Source of the DNA: Pseudomonadota bacterium | GTDB taxonomy: Bacteria > Pseudomonadota > Gammaproteobacteria > Steroidobacterales > Steroidobacteraceae | Direction: 5' to 3' | Assembly (NCBI GenBank): GCA_023391335.1 | Contig: JAEWBG010000019.1 | Span: 23,439 to 87,438 of the forward strand | DNA length: 64,000 nucleotides | Shown here: piece by piece, positions 33,995-41,139 of the stretch | How the letters are laid out: the number at the start of each line of letters is the position of its first letter | How positions within the stretch are numbered: the first letter of the stretch is position 1 | Notes under the pieces: generated by a model | Told to the model about the DNA's origin: nothing | Databases searched by the model: none | The model's input: the letters and a program-made list of their open reading frames with translations, nothing else | Position numbers and translations under genes: made by a program

Positions 33995-35226
33995 GACGCA
34001 CGGTCTTGCCGGCACAACTGCGCAACCACATCCAGACGGCGCCCGGCTTCGCTCACGAAGGGGTTGGCTTCATCCCACGCGTAGCCGGCCAGCACCGAGG
34101 AGATCATCGCGCGCACTTTCGGCGAATGACTCTTGGAAAACATGATGTCTTGGAAGCGGCCGTCGTACCAGGCATCCACATAGTGGCGGAACACGTTCAC
34201 GCCTTTGCGCAGCGGATCTTCGAAATCCTGTTTCCAATCCACCGTTTCGCCGCGCAACTGGCGATCTAGAACGTGAGCAGCGGTGCTCGCGGAACGCATC
34301 GCGATGGTTACGCCGGATGAAAACACCGGATCCAAGAACTCGGCCGCGTTTCCAAGAAGTGCAAAACCGGGACCCGTCATCGTCTTCACATTCGCGGCAT
34401 AGCCTTCGAGCGTACGCACGGGTGTATCCCACGTCGCATTGCCGAAGATGCGCGACATGAACGGCTCTTCGGACACGAGCTGCTTTAATCGCGCCATCGG
34501 CTCCTTTGGATAGTTCGCAAAGAACTCCCGTGCTGCGACACACCCGATCGAGCAGCGTTGCCCGCTGAACGGAATCACCCAGAACCACACATCTTTGTTC
34601 TGCGGATGCACGACCACCTGTATCTTGTTGCGGTCGAAGGCATCCTGCGGCTGATCATCGACGACATGCGTGAACACGGCCGCACGCGCTGGAAAGTCGG
34701 AAGGCGTTTCGAGATCCAGCAACTTGGGCAATACGCGCCCGAAGCCGCTGCCATCCAGAACGAAGCGCGCCCGCACTGCGCTTTCGTTTTTCGCTTCATC
34801 TTGCAGGCGCAGCTGCACGTATTCGCCGCCAGATTCGAATCCGACTACGCGCATGCCGAATTGGATCGGCACGCCTTGCCGCTGCGCTTCATCGGCTAGG
34901 ACTTTATCGAAGAGCGCGCGTTGCACTTGGAAGGTCGAAGTGCGGCCCTGAGTGAATTGTTCGGAGAAGTCGATGTCGCCATATTCATCGCCGCGAACGA
35001 ACGCAGCGCCATTCTTATGACGAAAACCCGCGGCTTCGACTGCCTCCAACATTCCTGCTTCGGCGACGAAGTCCAAACAGTGCGTGAGCAAGCTCTCGCC
35101 GATCACGAAGCGCGGAAAGTGCTGCGCTTCGATCACCAGCACGTCCCAACCGCGCCGCTTCAGAATTGCAGACGCAATCGCGCCAGCCGGGCCGGCTCCG
35201 ATCACCACGACATCTCGGTTATTCAT
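33991..35226 (-). CDS. Flavin-dependent halogenase-like oxidoreductase (tandem copy B)
   Basis: 411 residues. FAD-binding GAGPAGAIAS is at 10-19, FPRFVIGESLL at 37-47 has the GES block of type B halogenases, Lys71 in RHKNGAAF occupies the catalytic Lys position, and WFWVIP (214-219) fits the halogenase signature WxWxIP. LDPVFSSGV lies near 315. It is a close paralogue of the next gene upstream and far from the longer enzyme at 24929. Substrate is probably the ACP-bound aryl or polyene unit. Halogenation versus plain oxidation is not settled by sequence. Confidence 0.85.
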   Translation of the reverse strand: MNNRDVVVIGAGPAGAIASAILKRRGWDVLVIEAQHFPRFVIGESLLTHCLDFVAEAGMLEAVEAAGFRHKNGAAFVRGDEYGDIDFSEQFTQGRTSTFQVQRALFDKVLADEAQRQGVPIQFGMRVVGFESGGEYVQLRLQDEAKNESAVRARFVLDGSGFGRVLPKLLDLETPSDFPARAAVFTHVVDDQPQDAFDRNKIQVVVHPQNKDVWFWVIPFSGQRCSIGCVAAREFFANYPKEPMARLKQLVSEEPFMSRIFGNATWDTPVRTLEGYAANVKTMTGPGFALLGNAAEFLDPVFSSGVTIAMRSASTAAHVLDRQLRGETVDWKQDFEDPLRKGVNVFRHYVDAWYDGRFQDIMFSKSHSPKVRAMISSVLAGYAWDEANPFVSEAGRRLDVVAQLCRQDRAS

Positions 35227-35235
35227 GTAGATCGA

Positions 35236-36492
35236 TCAGTGTGTGGATGAGGGCTGCGAGGCGGGACGGCAGACTTGCGCCAACATATCCAAGCGGCGTT
35301 CCGCATCGACGACGAATGGATTGCTTTCATCCCACGCATACCCGGCCAGAATGGAACAGATCATGCGGCGAATTCCCGGCGCGTGCGTCGAGGAGAACAT
35401 GACGTCTTGGAAACGACCGTCGTACCAGGCGTACACGTACGTGCGAAAGACATCGACTCCCTTGCGTAAAGGCGCCTCGAAGTCCTGCTTCCAATCCACG
35501 ACCTCGCCGCGCAATTGCCGATCCAGCACTGCTGCGGCCAGGCTCGCCGACTTCATCGCAATGGTGATGCCCGAAGAAAACACTGGATCCAAGAATTCGG
35601 CGGCGTTGCCGAGCAATGCGAATCCCGGACCCCACATCGATTTCACATTCGATGCATACCCTGCCTGCGATCGCACCGGCGAATCCCACTCCGCATTTTC
35701 GAAAGTGCGCGACATGAACGGCTCTTCGGCAAACAGTTGTTTGATGCGAATCGCGGGATCGGACGAATAGTTCGCGAAAAATTCCTGGGCCGCAGCGCAT
35801 CCCACCGAACAGCGATGGTCTGCAAAAGGAATGATCCAATACCAAACATCCTTGTGTTTAGGATGAACGATGACCTGCACCTTGTCGCGATCGAACGCGT
35901 CCATCGGCGCTTTGTCTAGCACGTGGGTAAAGACGGCGGCACGGTTTGGGAAGTCAGAAGGCATTTCCAAATCGAGCAGCTTCGGCAACACGCGAGCGAA
36001 GCCACTCGCATCGAAAACAAACTTGGCTTGAATGATTGCGCGCTCGCCTTGCGCGTTTTCGCTGGTCACTTGCACAGGCGACTGGGAGTTATCGAACGCC
36101 ACGACGCGCGTGCGATAGCGAATCTCGGCGCCCTGCTTCTCGGCCTCGTCGGCCAGCAGCTTGTCGAATTGCGCGCGCGGAACTTGATAAGTGGATTCAT
36201 GGCCCGGCGTGAACTGATCGCGGAAGTCGACCTCGCCGTACTCCTCGCGACGAATGAAGGCCGCGCCATTTTTGTGTTTGAACTGTGCGGCGCGTACTGC
36301 AGGCAACATGCCCGCCTCATCGATGAAATCCAAACAATGCGTGAGCAGACTCTCGCCAATCACGAAGCGTGGGAATTGCTGGGCTTCAAGCACCAGCACA
36401 TCCCAGCCGCGACGCTTCATCAAGGCCGCCGCGATGGAGCCGGAAGGGCCCGCACCGATGATCACGACATCGCGTTGCTCGACTGAATTCAT
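35236..36492 (-). CDS. Flavin-dependent halogenase-like oxidoreductase (tandem copy A)
   Basis: 418-residue paralogue of the preceding protein, sharing FPRFVIGESLLTHCLDF and most other blocks. GAGPSGSIAA binds FAD at about 13-22, Lys74 in KHKNGAAF is the candidate catalytic Lys, and WYWIIP (217-222) matches WxWxIP. The two genes are nine bases apart, so this is a tandem duplication whose copies have diverged. Two related enzymes could halogenate two ring positions or two chain stages; dibromo-xanthomonadins are a precedent, but this is inference. Confidence 0.85.
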   Translation of the reverse strand: MNSVEQRDVVIIGAGPSGSIAAALMKRRGWDVLVLEAQQFPRFVIGESLLTHCLDFIDEAGMLPAVRAAQFKHKNGAAFIRREEYGEVDFRDQFTPGHESTYQVPRAQFDKLLADEAEKQGAEIRYRTRVVAFDNSQSPVQVTSENAQGERAIIQAKFVFDASGFARVLPKLLDLEMPSDFPNRAAVFTHVLDKAPMDAFDRDKVQVIVHPKHKDVWYWIIPFADHRCSVGCAAAQEFFANYSSDPAIRIKQLFAEEPFMSRTFENAEWDSPVRSQAGYASNVKSMWGPGFALLGNAAEFLDPVFSSGITIAMKSASLAAAVLDRQLRGEVVDWKQDFEAPLRKGVDVFRTYVYAWYDGRFQDVMFSSTHAPGIRRMICSILAGYAWDESNPFVVDAERRLDMLAQVCRPASQPSSTH

Positions 36493-36507
36493 GCGTTATC
36501 CACTTCG

Positions 36508-37323
36508 TTAAGCGCGCACATCGCGCGGCTCGCGTAATACGACGCGGGCGAGTTTGCTCGACAGCAGCAATGGAGCTCTCACCAACATCCCTAAGATGAG
36601 CCGTACGTGAAGCGAGGTCATGCGTGCGTTATCCAAGATCATACGGAAGTGCGAAACGCCATCGAGCGGATAAGACACACGCGTCGCGATCCAATGCATC
36701 GGCACGTTGCGCCAGTAGAGTCGCACCAGAATTTCGGTATCGAAGTCCATGCGCGCGCCCACTCCATGTTCTTTCAGCAGCGCCATCGTTGTTGCGAGCG
36801 GATACAAGCGAAATCCGCACATCGAATCGATGATCTTGAACGACAACGTTTCGAGCCACACTAGGGCGTGCGTCAAATATCGGCCGTAATAGCGCGACTT
36901 GGGGATGCTCGCATCGAAGATCGGGTGTCCGCAGATCACGTGGTGCGGCCGCACGCGCCCCTCGTCCACGAAGCGGCTGATATCCTCGAGTGCGTGTTGG
37001 CCATCCGCATCGACTTGGATGGCATGCGTGAAGCCTTGCTCGAAGGCATAACGCAGCCCGTTGCACACCGCGACGCCTTTGCCGCGATTCGAGTCGTGGC
37101 GTAGCAAGCTGATGCCCGGAAGCTTGCTGAGCCTGTCGAGCTCCGCCGCACAAGCCGCATCGCTCCCGTCATCGATCAACACGATGGGCAGATTCTGCGC
37201 AGCGACGCGCGCCACGACAGCTCCGATTGCGTGCTCGTGGTTGTAAACGGGAATGACGACGCAGGGATTGAATGGAGCAAACCCAGCAGGAAGGTCGACA
37301 GGCGTCTCCGACACGATCCTCAA
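36508..37323 (-). CDS. GT2 family glycosyltransferase (pigment cluster)
   Basis: 271-residue glycosyltransferase of family 2. The GT-A motifs are VVIPVYNHEHAI (22-33), LIDDGSDA (49-56) and the DxD-like QVDADGQH (Asp105, Asp107). A hydrophobic stretch near the C-terminus (about 240-260) may bring it to the membrane. Equivalent enzymes occur in xanthomonadin and aryl-polyene clusters and may glycosylate the polyene or its lipid anchor. It overlaps the upstream ACP stop by four bases and is followed 15 bases later by the tandem halogenase genes. Confidence 0.88.
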   Translation of the reverse strand: MRIVSETPVDLPAGFAPFNPCVVIPVYNHEHAIGAVVARVAAQNLPIVLIDDGSDAACAAELDRLSKLPGISLLRHDSNRGKGVAVCNGLRYAFEQGFTHAIQVDADGQHALEDISRFVDEGRVRPHHVICGHPIFDASIPKSRYYGRYLTHALVWLETLSFKIIDSMCGFRLYPLATTMALLKEHGVGARMDFDTEILVRLYWRNVPMHWIATRVSYPLDGVSHFRMILDNARMTSLHVRLILGMLVRAPLLLSSKLARVVLREPRDVRA

Positions 37324-37568
37324 CCCTGCTCCAAACGGTGAATGACGCTGACCAAATCGCCCACGGTCCGCACCGAGCGGAAATCCTCTGCGGTCACCTT
37401 CTTGCCGGTGAAGCGACGGATCTCCTCCATCAAGTCCACCACATCGATGCTGTCGATCTCGAGATCATCGAGCAGGCGCGCCTGCGGCGTGATGCTGTCG
37501 GCATCGAGCTCGAACTGCTGCACGAGGGTCGTGCGAATCCGTTCGAGGATTTCGTCATTCGAATGCAT
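37320..37568 (-). CDS. Acyl carrier protein (pigment cluster, second copy)
   Basis: 82-residue ACP with phosphopantetheine site Ser40 in LEIDSIDVVDL and the following acidic helix II. It differs clearly from the other ACP (LGLDSIDALE), so the two probably take different partners, for example one for the aryl starter and one for chain extension, as two ACPs do in the studied aryl-polyene pathway. The GT2 gene overlaps its stop. It is 242 bases downstream of the PlsC-like gene. Confidence 0.92.
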   Translation of the reverse strand: MHSNDEILERIRTTLVQQFELDADSITPQARLLDDLEIDSIDVVDLMEEIRRFTGKKVTAEDFRSVRTVGDLVSVIHRLEQG

Positions 37569-37795
37569 GAACTGCCTTCAGTTACGTCGATTGACCGCGC
37601 ATGGGCGCTCGAGCGAATCCTACGGCATATCTGCCCTGGCACGTCTTCGCGTGCTGCGCGCCCTGCGTAAAAGGGCTTCACCGCATCGAGTCTGCCCACC
37701 GGCGCGGCGGGGCGGCAGTGTAATTCGTCAGGCGTGCTAATTTCATCCCGAATACGGGCATACGCCCGGGCACGCAGCGGCCATGAGGCGAACCA

Positions 37796-37813
37796 TGACG
37801 GAATTTTCCGTCA
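37796..37813. repeat. Perfect palindrome at the acyltransferase stop codon
   Basis: TGACGGAA (37796-37803) and TTCCGTCA (37806-37813) are complementary 8-mers with two bases between; the last three bases are the stop codon of the minus-strand acyltransferase gene. Another short hairpin CGGGCATACGCCCG lies just beyond at about 37755-37768. Either could be an operator or RNA hairpin; no T-run follows. Confidence 0.45.
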
Positions 37814-38635
37814 CCCTTGCGTTCCTAGTGCGTGCTGGAAGTCGCGCTCGAGCCTCTCATTCAGTGCTCGCGAACCGATCGGACGGGCCGCCATCGATCG
37901 ATAGGGCTCCAAGTCGATGTCTTCGCCCACACTCAACGTGTAGTGGACACGCCGATAGGGGATGCGATACCAGGGCTCGCCCTTGGTTAGAGTGCGCGGT
38001 TCGCATTTGATATAGACCGGTGTGAGCACGCGCGCCGCGCGCAGCGCCACATTCGCGGCCCCTCGGTGAAGCGCGATCTGCCCATCGCGCGGCGTCCGAG
38101 TGCCTTCCGGAAACATAATCACGGTCTGTCCTTCCGCCAACGCAGCCGACGCAGCTTCGATCATGTCGGCGGTCGGATCGTTCGGAATGTATTCCGCAAG
38201 GCTGACCGCGCTGCGCGTAAACGCATTGCGCCACAATCCTCGCTTCACGACGCAATTCGCGGGTGGGGTGAAACCCAGCAGAAATGCAACGTCGATGAGC
38301 GAGGGATGATTCGCGATGATGAGCTGCCCCGTCCGCCCCAGCCGCCCCGCGCCGCGGAATTCGTAGGTCAACACACCCACCGTACGCATCTGACCGACGA
38401 AGAAGCGCATCGCCCGACGCATCACCCCGCGTGCGCGATCGCGTTTGCGATCGCGGCGCGACGGAATCAGCTTCACAGCAGGCAGCAACACAACGCCGAC
38501 CACCAGCGCACCGAGGCCGAAGATCACGAAGCTCAGACCCGTTCCGAACAGGCGCCAATAGAATGCGTCTTGGCGAACCGCAGAGGGCGTTGCCGAAGAC
38601 GATGAACGAGAGGAGTCAGCCAGCATCCGCGACAT
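37811..38635 (-). CDS. 1-acyl-sn-glycerol-3-phosphate acyltransferase-like protein (PlsC family)
   Basis: About 274 residues with one strong hydrophobic segment (about 33-55), then the acyltransferase motifs NHPSLIDVAFL (HX4D, His110, Asp115) and FPEGTRTP. It likely adds an acyl group to a lipid anchor in the pigment pathway, alongside the LpxL-type enzyme at 20458. The start is uncertain (ATG 38635, 38626 or 38713); 38713 would overlap the divergent PPTase gene. It begins the long minus-strand operon, whose promoter must then be within or near the PPTase start. Confidence 0.83.
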   Translation of the reverse strand: MSRMLADSSRSSSSATPSAVRQDAFYWRLFGTGLSFVIFGLGALVVGVVLLPAVKLIPSRRDRKRDRARGVMRRAMRFFVGQMRTVGVLTYEFRGAGRLGRTGQLIIANHPSLIDVAFLLGFTPPANCVVKRGLWRNAFTRSAVSLAEYIPNDPTADMIEAASAALAEGQTVIMFPEGTRTPRDGQIALHRGAANVALRAARVLTPVYIKCEPRTLTKGEPWYRIPYRRVHYTLSVGEDIDLEPYRSMAARPIGSRALNERLERDFQHALGTQG

Positions 38636-38671
38636 GATGAGGGATGCGGCGCCAATTATCATGGCTTGACG

Positions 38672-39373
38672 ATGAGCCCCGATGTGCCCAATCAGCGCGA
38701 ACGCACCGAACACGTCTCCGGTCCGAGCATCGGGGACGATGCGCTGACGGTGTGGCTTGCGACTAAATCTGCCTCAGGCTTCGATCCGCAGCTGCTCACG
38801 CCCGCCGAACTCACGCGCTATCGCCGTATTCGCTCACCGCTTAAGCGCACAGAGTTCGAAATCAGCCGCACGTTGCTGTACTCGCTGCGATTGGACACGC
38901 CGATCCGCAGCCTTTCGCATAGCGGCGGCATGGTGGCGTTCGGCGCATGCCCTGCTGCGAGTGCGCTCGGCATCGATATCGAGGTCCATAAACCTCGCGA
39001 TGTCATCTCACTCGCTCAGTTTGCGTTCGATCCTGCGGAAGCTGAGGCGGTGGCGGCTCACACCAACGCAATGGAGCTGTTCTATTCGCTTTGGGTTCTC
39101 AAAGAAGCGAGCGCAAAGGCATTGCGCCTCGACCTCACGCACGCGCTGCGTCACTGCGTTTTCCACATCGAGGATGGGATCGTCGCCGGCAATCTGCCGA
39201 CAAATTTGCCTTGGCGGGCATTCGTATGGCGCGCACGCCCCAATGCCGCGCTCGGCGCTGTGGTGATTGGGGCTCAGAAGATCGCCATCAACACCACTGA
39301 GTGGCCGAGCGGCTCGCCCGCAGCCTGGAGGCGAATCGTTAGTCTCGCTGGCGATGGCGCCAGCGCTCCTTGA
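38672..39373 (+). CDS. 4'-phosphopantetheinyl transferase superfamily protein
   Basis: 233 residues of the Sfp/AcpT-type family, which transfers phosphopantetheine from CoA onto carrier proteins. Metal-binding GIDIEVHKP and the FYSLWVLKEASAKA block are intact. It lies divergently at the edge of the cluster and probably activates the two cluster ACPs; a broader role is possible. ATG 38672 is chosen over TTG 38666. Its 3' end overlaps the convergent DUF3106 gene by 35 bases. Confidence 0.87.
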   Translation: MSPDVPNQRERTEHVSGPSIGDDALTVWLATKSASGFDPQLLTPAELTRYRRIRSPLKRTEFEISRTLLYSLRLDTPIRSLSHSGGMVAFGACPAASALGIDIEVHKPRDVISLAQFAFDPAEAEAVAAHTNAMELFYSLWVLKEASAKALRLDLTHALRHCVFHIEDGIVAGNLPTNLPWRAFVWRARPNAALGAVVIGAQKIAINTTEWPSGSPAAWRRIVSLAGDGASAP

Positions 39374-39809
39374 GCCGCTGCCTTTCTTCCGGCGAAAGCT
39401 GCCGAAAGCGCTCCCTCAGCTCCTGGCGCTCCTCGGGACTGAGCTCTTTGAAACGGCGGAAATTCTGCCGGATGCGCGCCTGCTCTTCTGGCGGCAGGCT
39501 GCGAAACTGCTGATATCTGCGGCGAATCTCCTGCCTTTTCTCTGGGTCGAGCGCTTGCCAGCGTTGAAATCGCTGCTTGGCACGGTCGCGCTGTTCTGGG
39601 GTCATGTGCAGCCAGCGATCCGAGCCGCGAGCCAATTGTTCTTGGCGCGCCAAGGGCAAATCGCTCCAGCGGGACTCGAACTTGCGAAGAACCTCCTGCT
39701 GTTCGGGCTTCAGATCCTGCCAACGCACACCCGCGTGGTTGCTGTCGGCAGCACCCGCTATGCCTGTCCACAGCAGCAGCGAGAGCAGCAATGTGAGAAG
39801 CGATTTCAT
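39339..39809 (-). CDS. DUF3106 domain-containing exported protein
   Basis: 156 residues with a signal peptide (about 1-20, ending GIAGA before AD). The rest is a repeated helical pattern around LSPEERQ, in the order LKPEQQ, MTPEQR, LDPEKR, LPPEEQ, LSPEER and LSPEER, rich in Arg, Glu and Gln, which is the DUF3106 signature. Function is not known; such proteins are often last in ECF sigma operons, as here. It overlaps the upstream small gene by four bases. Confidence 0.88.
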   Translation of the reverse strand: MKSLLTLLLSLLLWTGIAGAADSNHAGVRWQDLKPEQQEVLRKFESRWSDLPLARQEQLARGSDRWLHMTPEQRDRAKQRFQRWQALDPEKRQEIRRRYQQFRSLPPEEQARIRQNFRRFKELSPEERQELRERFRQLSPEERQRLKERWRHRQRD

Positions 39810-40048
39810 TTCTGCTTGGACGCGGACTTGGCGTCTTTCTCCGGTGATGAGCTCGGCTTAGGTGTGCTGGGCTTTGGGTCTTGATCTGCGAACAACGTCC
39901 AATCGTCGGCCTCGCTGTCGAGGGTGCCTAAGTACTCGAGAAAATCCTCATCGGGCACGGAGGCCTTGTCATCAGCCGCGACCGGGCGGAGCGCGATCCA
40001 GCCGGTGGCCGCCAGACACAACGCGAGCCCTTTACTGATTCGAGGCAT
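39806..40048 (-). CDS. Small exported protein of the ECF sigma operon
   Basis: 80 residues with a signal-peptide-like start ([19 protein letters not shown]) followed by an acidic patch SVPDEDFLEYLGTLDSEADDW and a Lys/Ser/Pro-rich tail. The FLEYLG block is shared by small proteins found between sigma and DUF3106 genes in related bacteria, by memory. It overlaps the DUF3619-like gene by 17 bases and the DUF3106 gene by four, so it is part of one operon. Function unknown. Confidence 0.7.
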   Translation of the reverse strand: MPRISKGLALCLAATGWIALRPVAADDKASVPDEDFLEYLGTLDSEADDWTLFADQDPKPSTPKPSSSPEKDAKSASKQK

Positions 40049-40403
40049 CGCCCTGCGGCATCCAGGCGTAGAAATCGATGTCTTGCATCAAATCCAAATT
40101 GTCGCTATCTGACACGATCTCCAGGTCTTCGAGCGCCAACGTTTCCGAACTGCGCGAATTGTGGCCCGGTGCGTTGAATTGCAGCATCACTGCCACGAGC
40201 GCGGCGGTAGCAAGCCCGGTCGCAGGTACGAGCGCTCGCATCCATTTCTGGCGAGCAGGGTTCGCCGCGATTGCAACGGCCTGCTGGCGCGCCTGATTCA
40301 GGCGCGAACGCGTGCGCCCATCGAGATTCGCGACGGTCGCATCGAACGCGGCGCGGGTGCGCTCCTCGAACGGCGTTTCACTTGGATCGCGATCGTTCAC
40401 CAT
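40032..40403 (-). CDS. DUF3619-like membrane protein, possible anti-sigma factor
   Basis: 123 residues: an N-terminal cytosolic part with [20 protein letters not shown] and RLNQARQQA, one transmembrane helix (about 59-75) and a short periplasmic acidic C-terminus with [15 protein letters not shown]. Position right after an ECF sigma gene, with seven bases of overlap, suggests it restrains that sigma factor. This is inference; DUF3619 proteins lack the classical zinc-binding anti-sigma motif, and none is seen here. Confidence 0.68.
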   Translation of the reverse strand: MVNDRDPSETPFEERTRAAFDATVANLDGRTRSRLNQARQQAVAIAANPARQKWMRALVPATGLATAALVAVMLQFNAPGHNSRSSETLALEDLEIVSDSDNLDLMQDIDFYAWMPQGDASNQ

Positions 40404-41053
40404 TCCTCTCCTAGCCGCTCGCGCAGAGTATGCACGGCGCGCGAATAGTGGGTCTTCACGCTGCCTTCGCTGCAGCCCATTGCTTGCGCGGTCTGCGCCA
40501 CATCAAGTCCTTCGAAGTTTCGCAGGGCAAACGCCTCCTGCTGACGTGCCGGCAGGGAACGCAGCGCCGCTTCGAGCTTCACCATGGCGTTCTCTTGCGC
40601 CATGCGATCGACAGGCGACGGCCCTTGATCCGGCACTGCCTCCATCGGATCGCTCGACTCTTCGTCGGGGCTAAAACCGGGCAGCCAGCTCATGACCTTG
40701 GCACGCACTCGCTGGCGGCGCTGATGGTCGCGGATGCGGTTTTGCAGAATTCGATAAAACAACGGCCGCCACTCCTCGGCAGGCCGAGTGCCATAGCGGC
40801 GCGCGAGCTGCAGCATGGCGTCCTGTACGATATCGAGCGCATCGTCGTCATGGCCGAGCGCCATGCGGGCGATGCGGAAGGCTCGATGCTCGATGCCGGC
40901 CAAAAAGCGGTCTAGGGCGCGAGCGGGCTCCAGAGATTGCTCCTGCGATTGCGGCCGTTCGGCGGGCAAGATATTGAGTGCGAACGAAATGTCGCGCTCG
41001 ACCCATGCGGGCGGCAGGTTACCAGACAATCGCAGCCAGACGGACACACGCAC
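40397..41053 (-). CDS. ECF-type RNA polymerase sigma factor
   Basis: Up to 218 residues. Region 2 is [24 protein letters not shown] with [17 protein letters not shown]; region 4 has [19 protein letters not shown] and the helix-turn-helix [21 protein letters not shown]. The first 30 or so residues do not look like sigma sequence, so the true start may be GTG near 41002 or later. It heads a four-gene operon with the DUF3619-like, small exported and DUF3106 proteins. The target promoters are not identified. Confidence 0.9.
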   Translation of the reverse strand: MRVSVWLRLSGNLPPAWVERDISFALNILPAERPQSQEQSLEPARALDRFLAGIEHRAFRIARMALGHDDDALDIVQDAMLQLARRYGTRPAEEWRPLFYRILQNRIRDHQRRQRVRAKVMSWLPGFSPDEESSDPMEAVPDQGPSPVDRMAQENAMVKLEAALRSLPARQQEAFALRNFEGLDVAQTAQAMGCSEGSVKTHYSRAVHTLRERLGEEW

Positions 41054-41139
41054 ACCTATAGCAACGGGCGCATTGGCCCGATGTCCTTACTCAACGTGTT
41101 GGGCCCGTCGCGGTTGACCTCCTGAACTCGGAACGCGCA

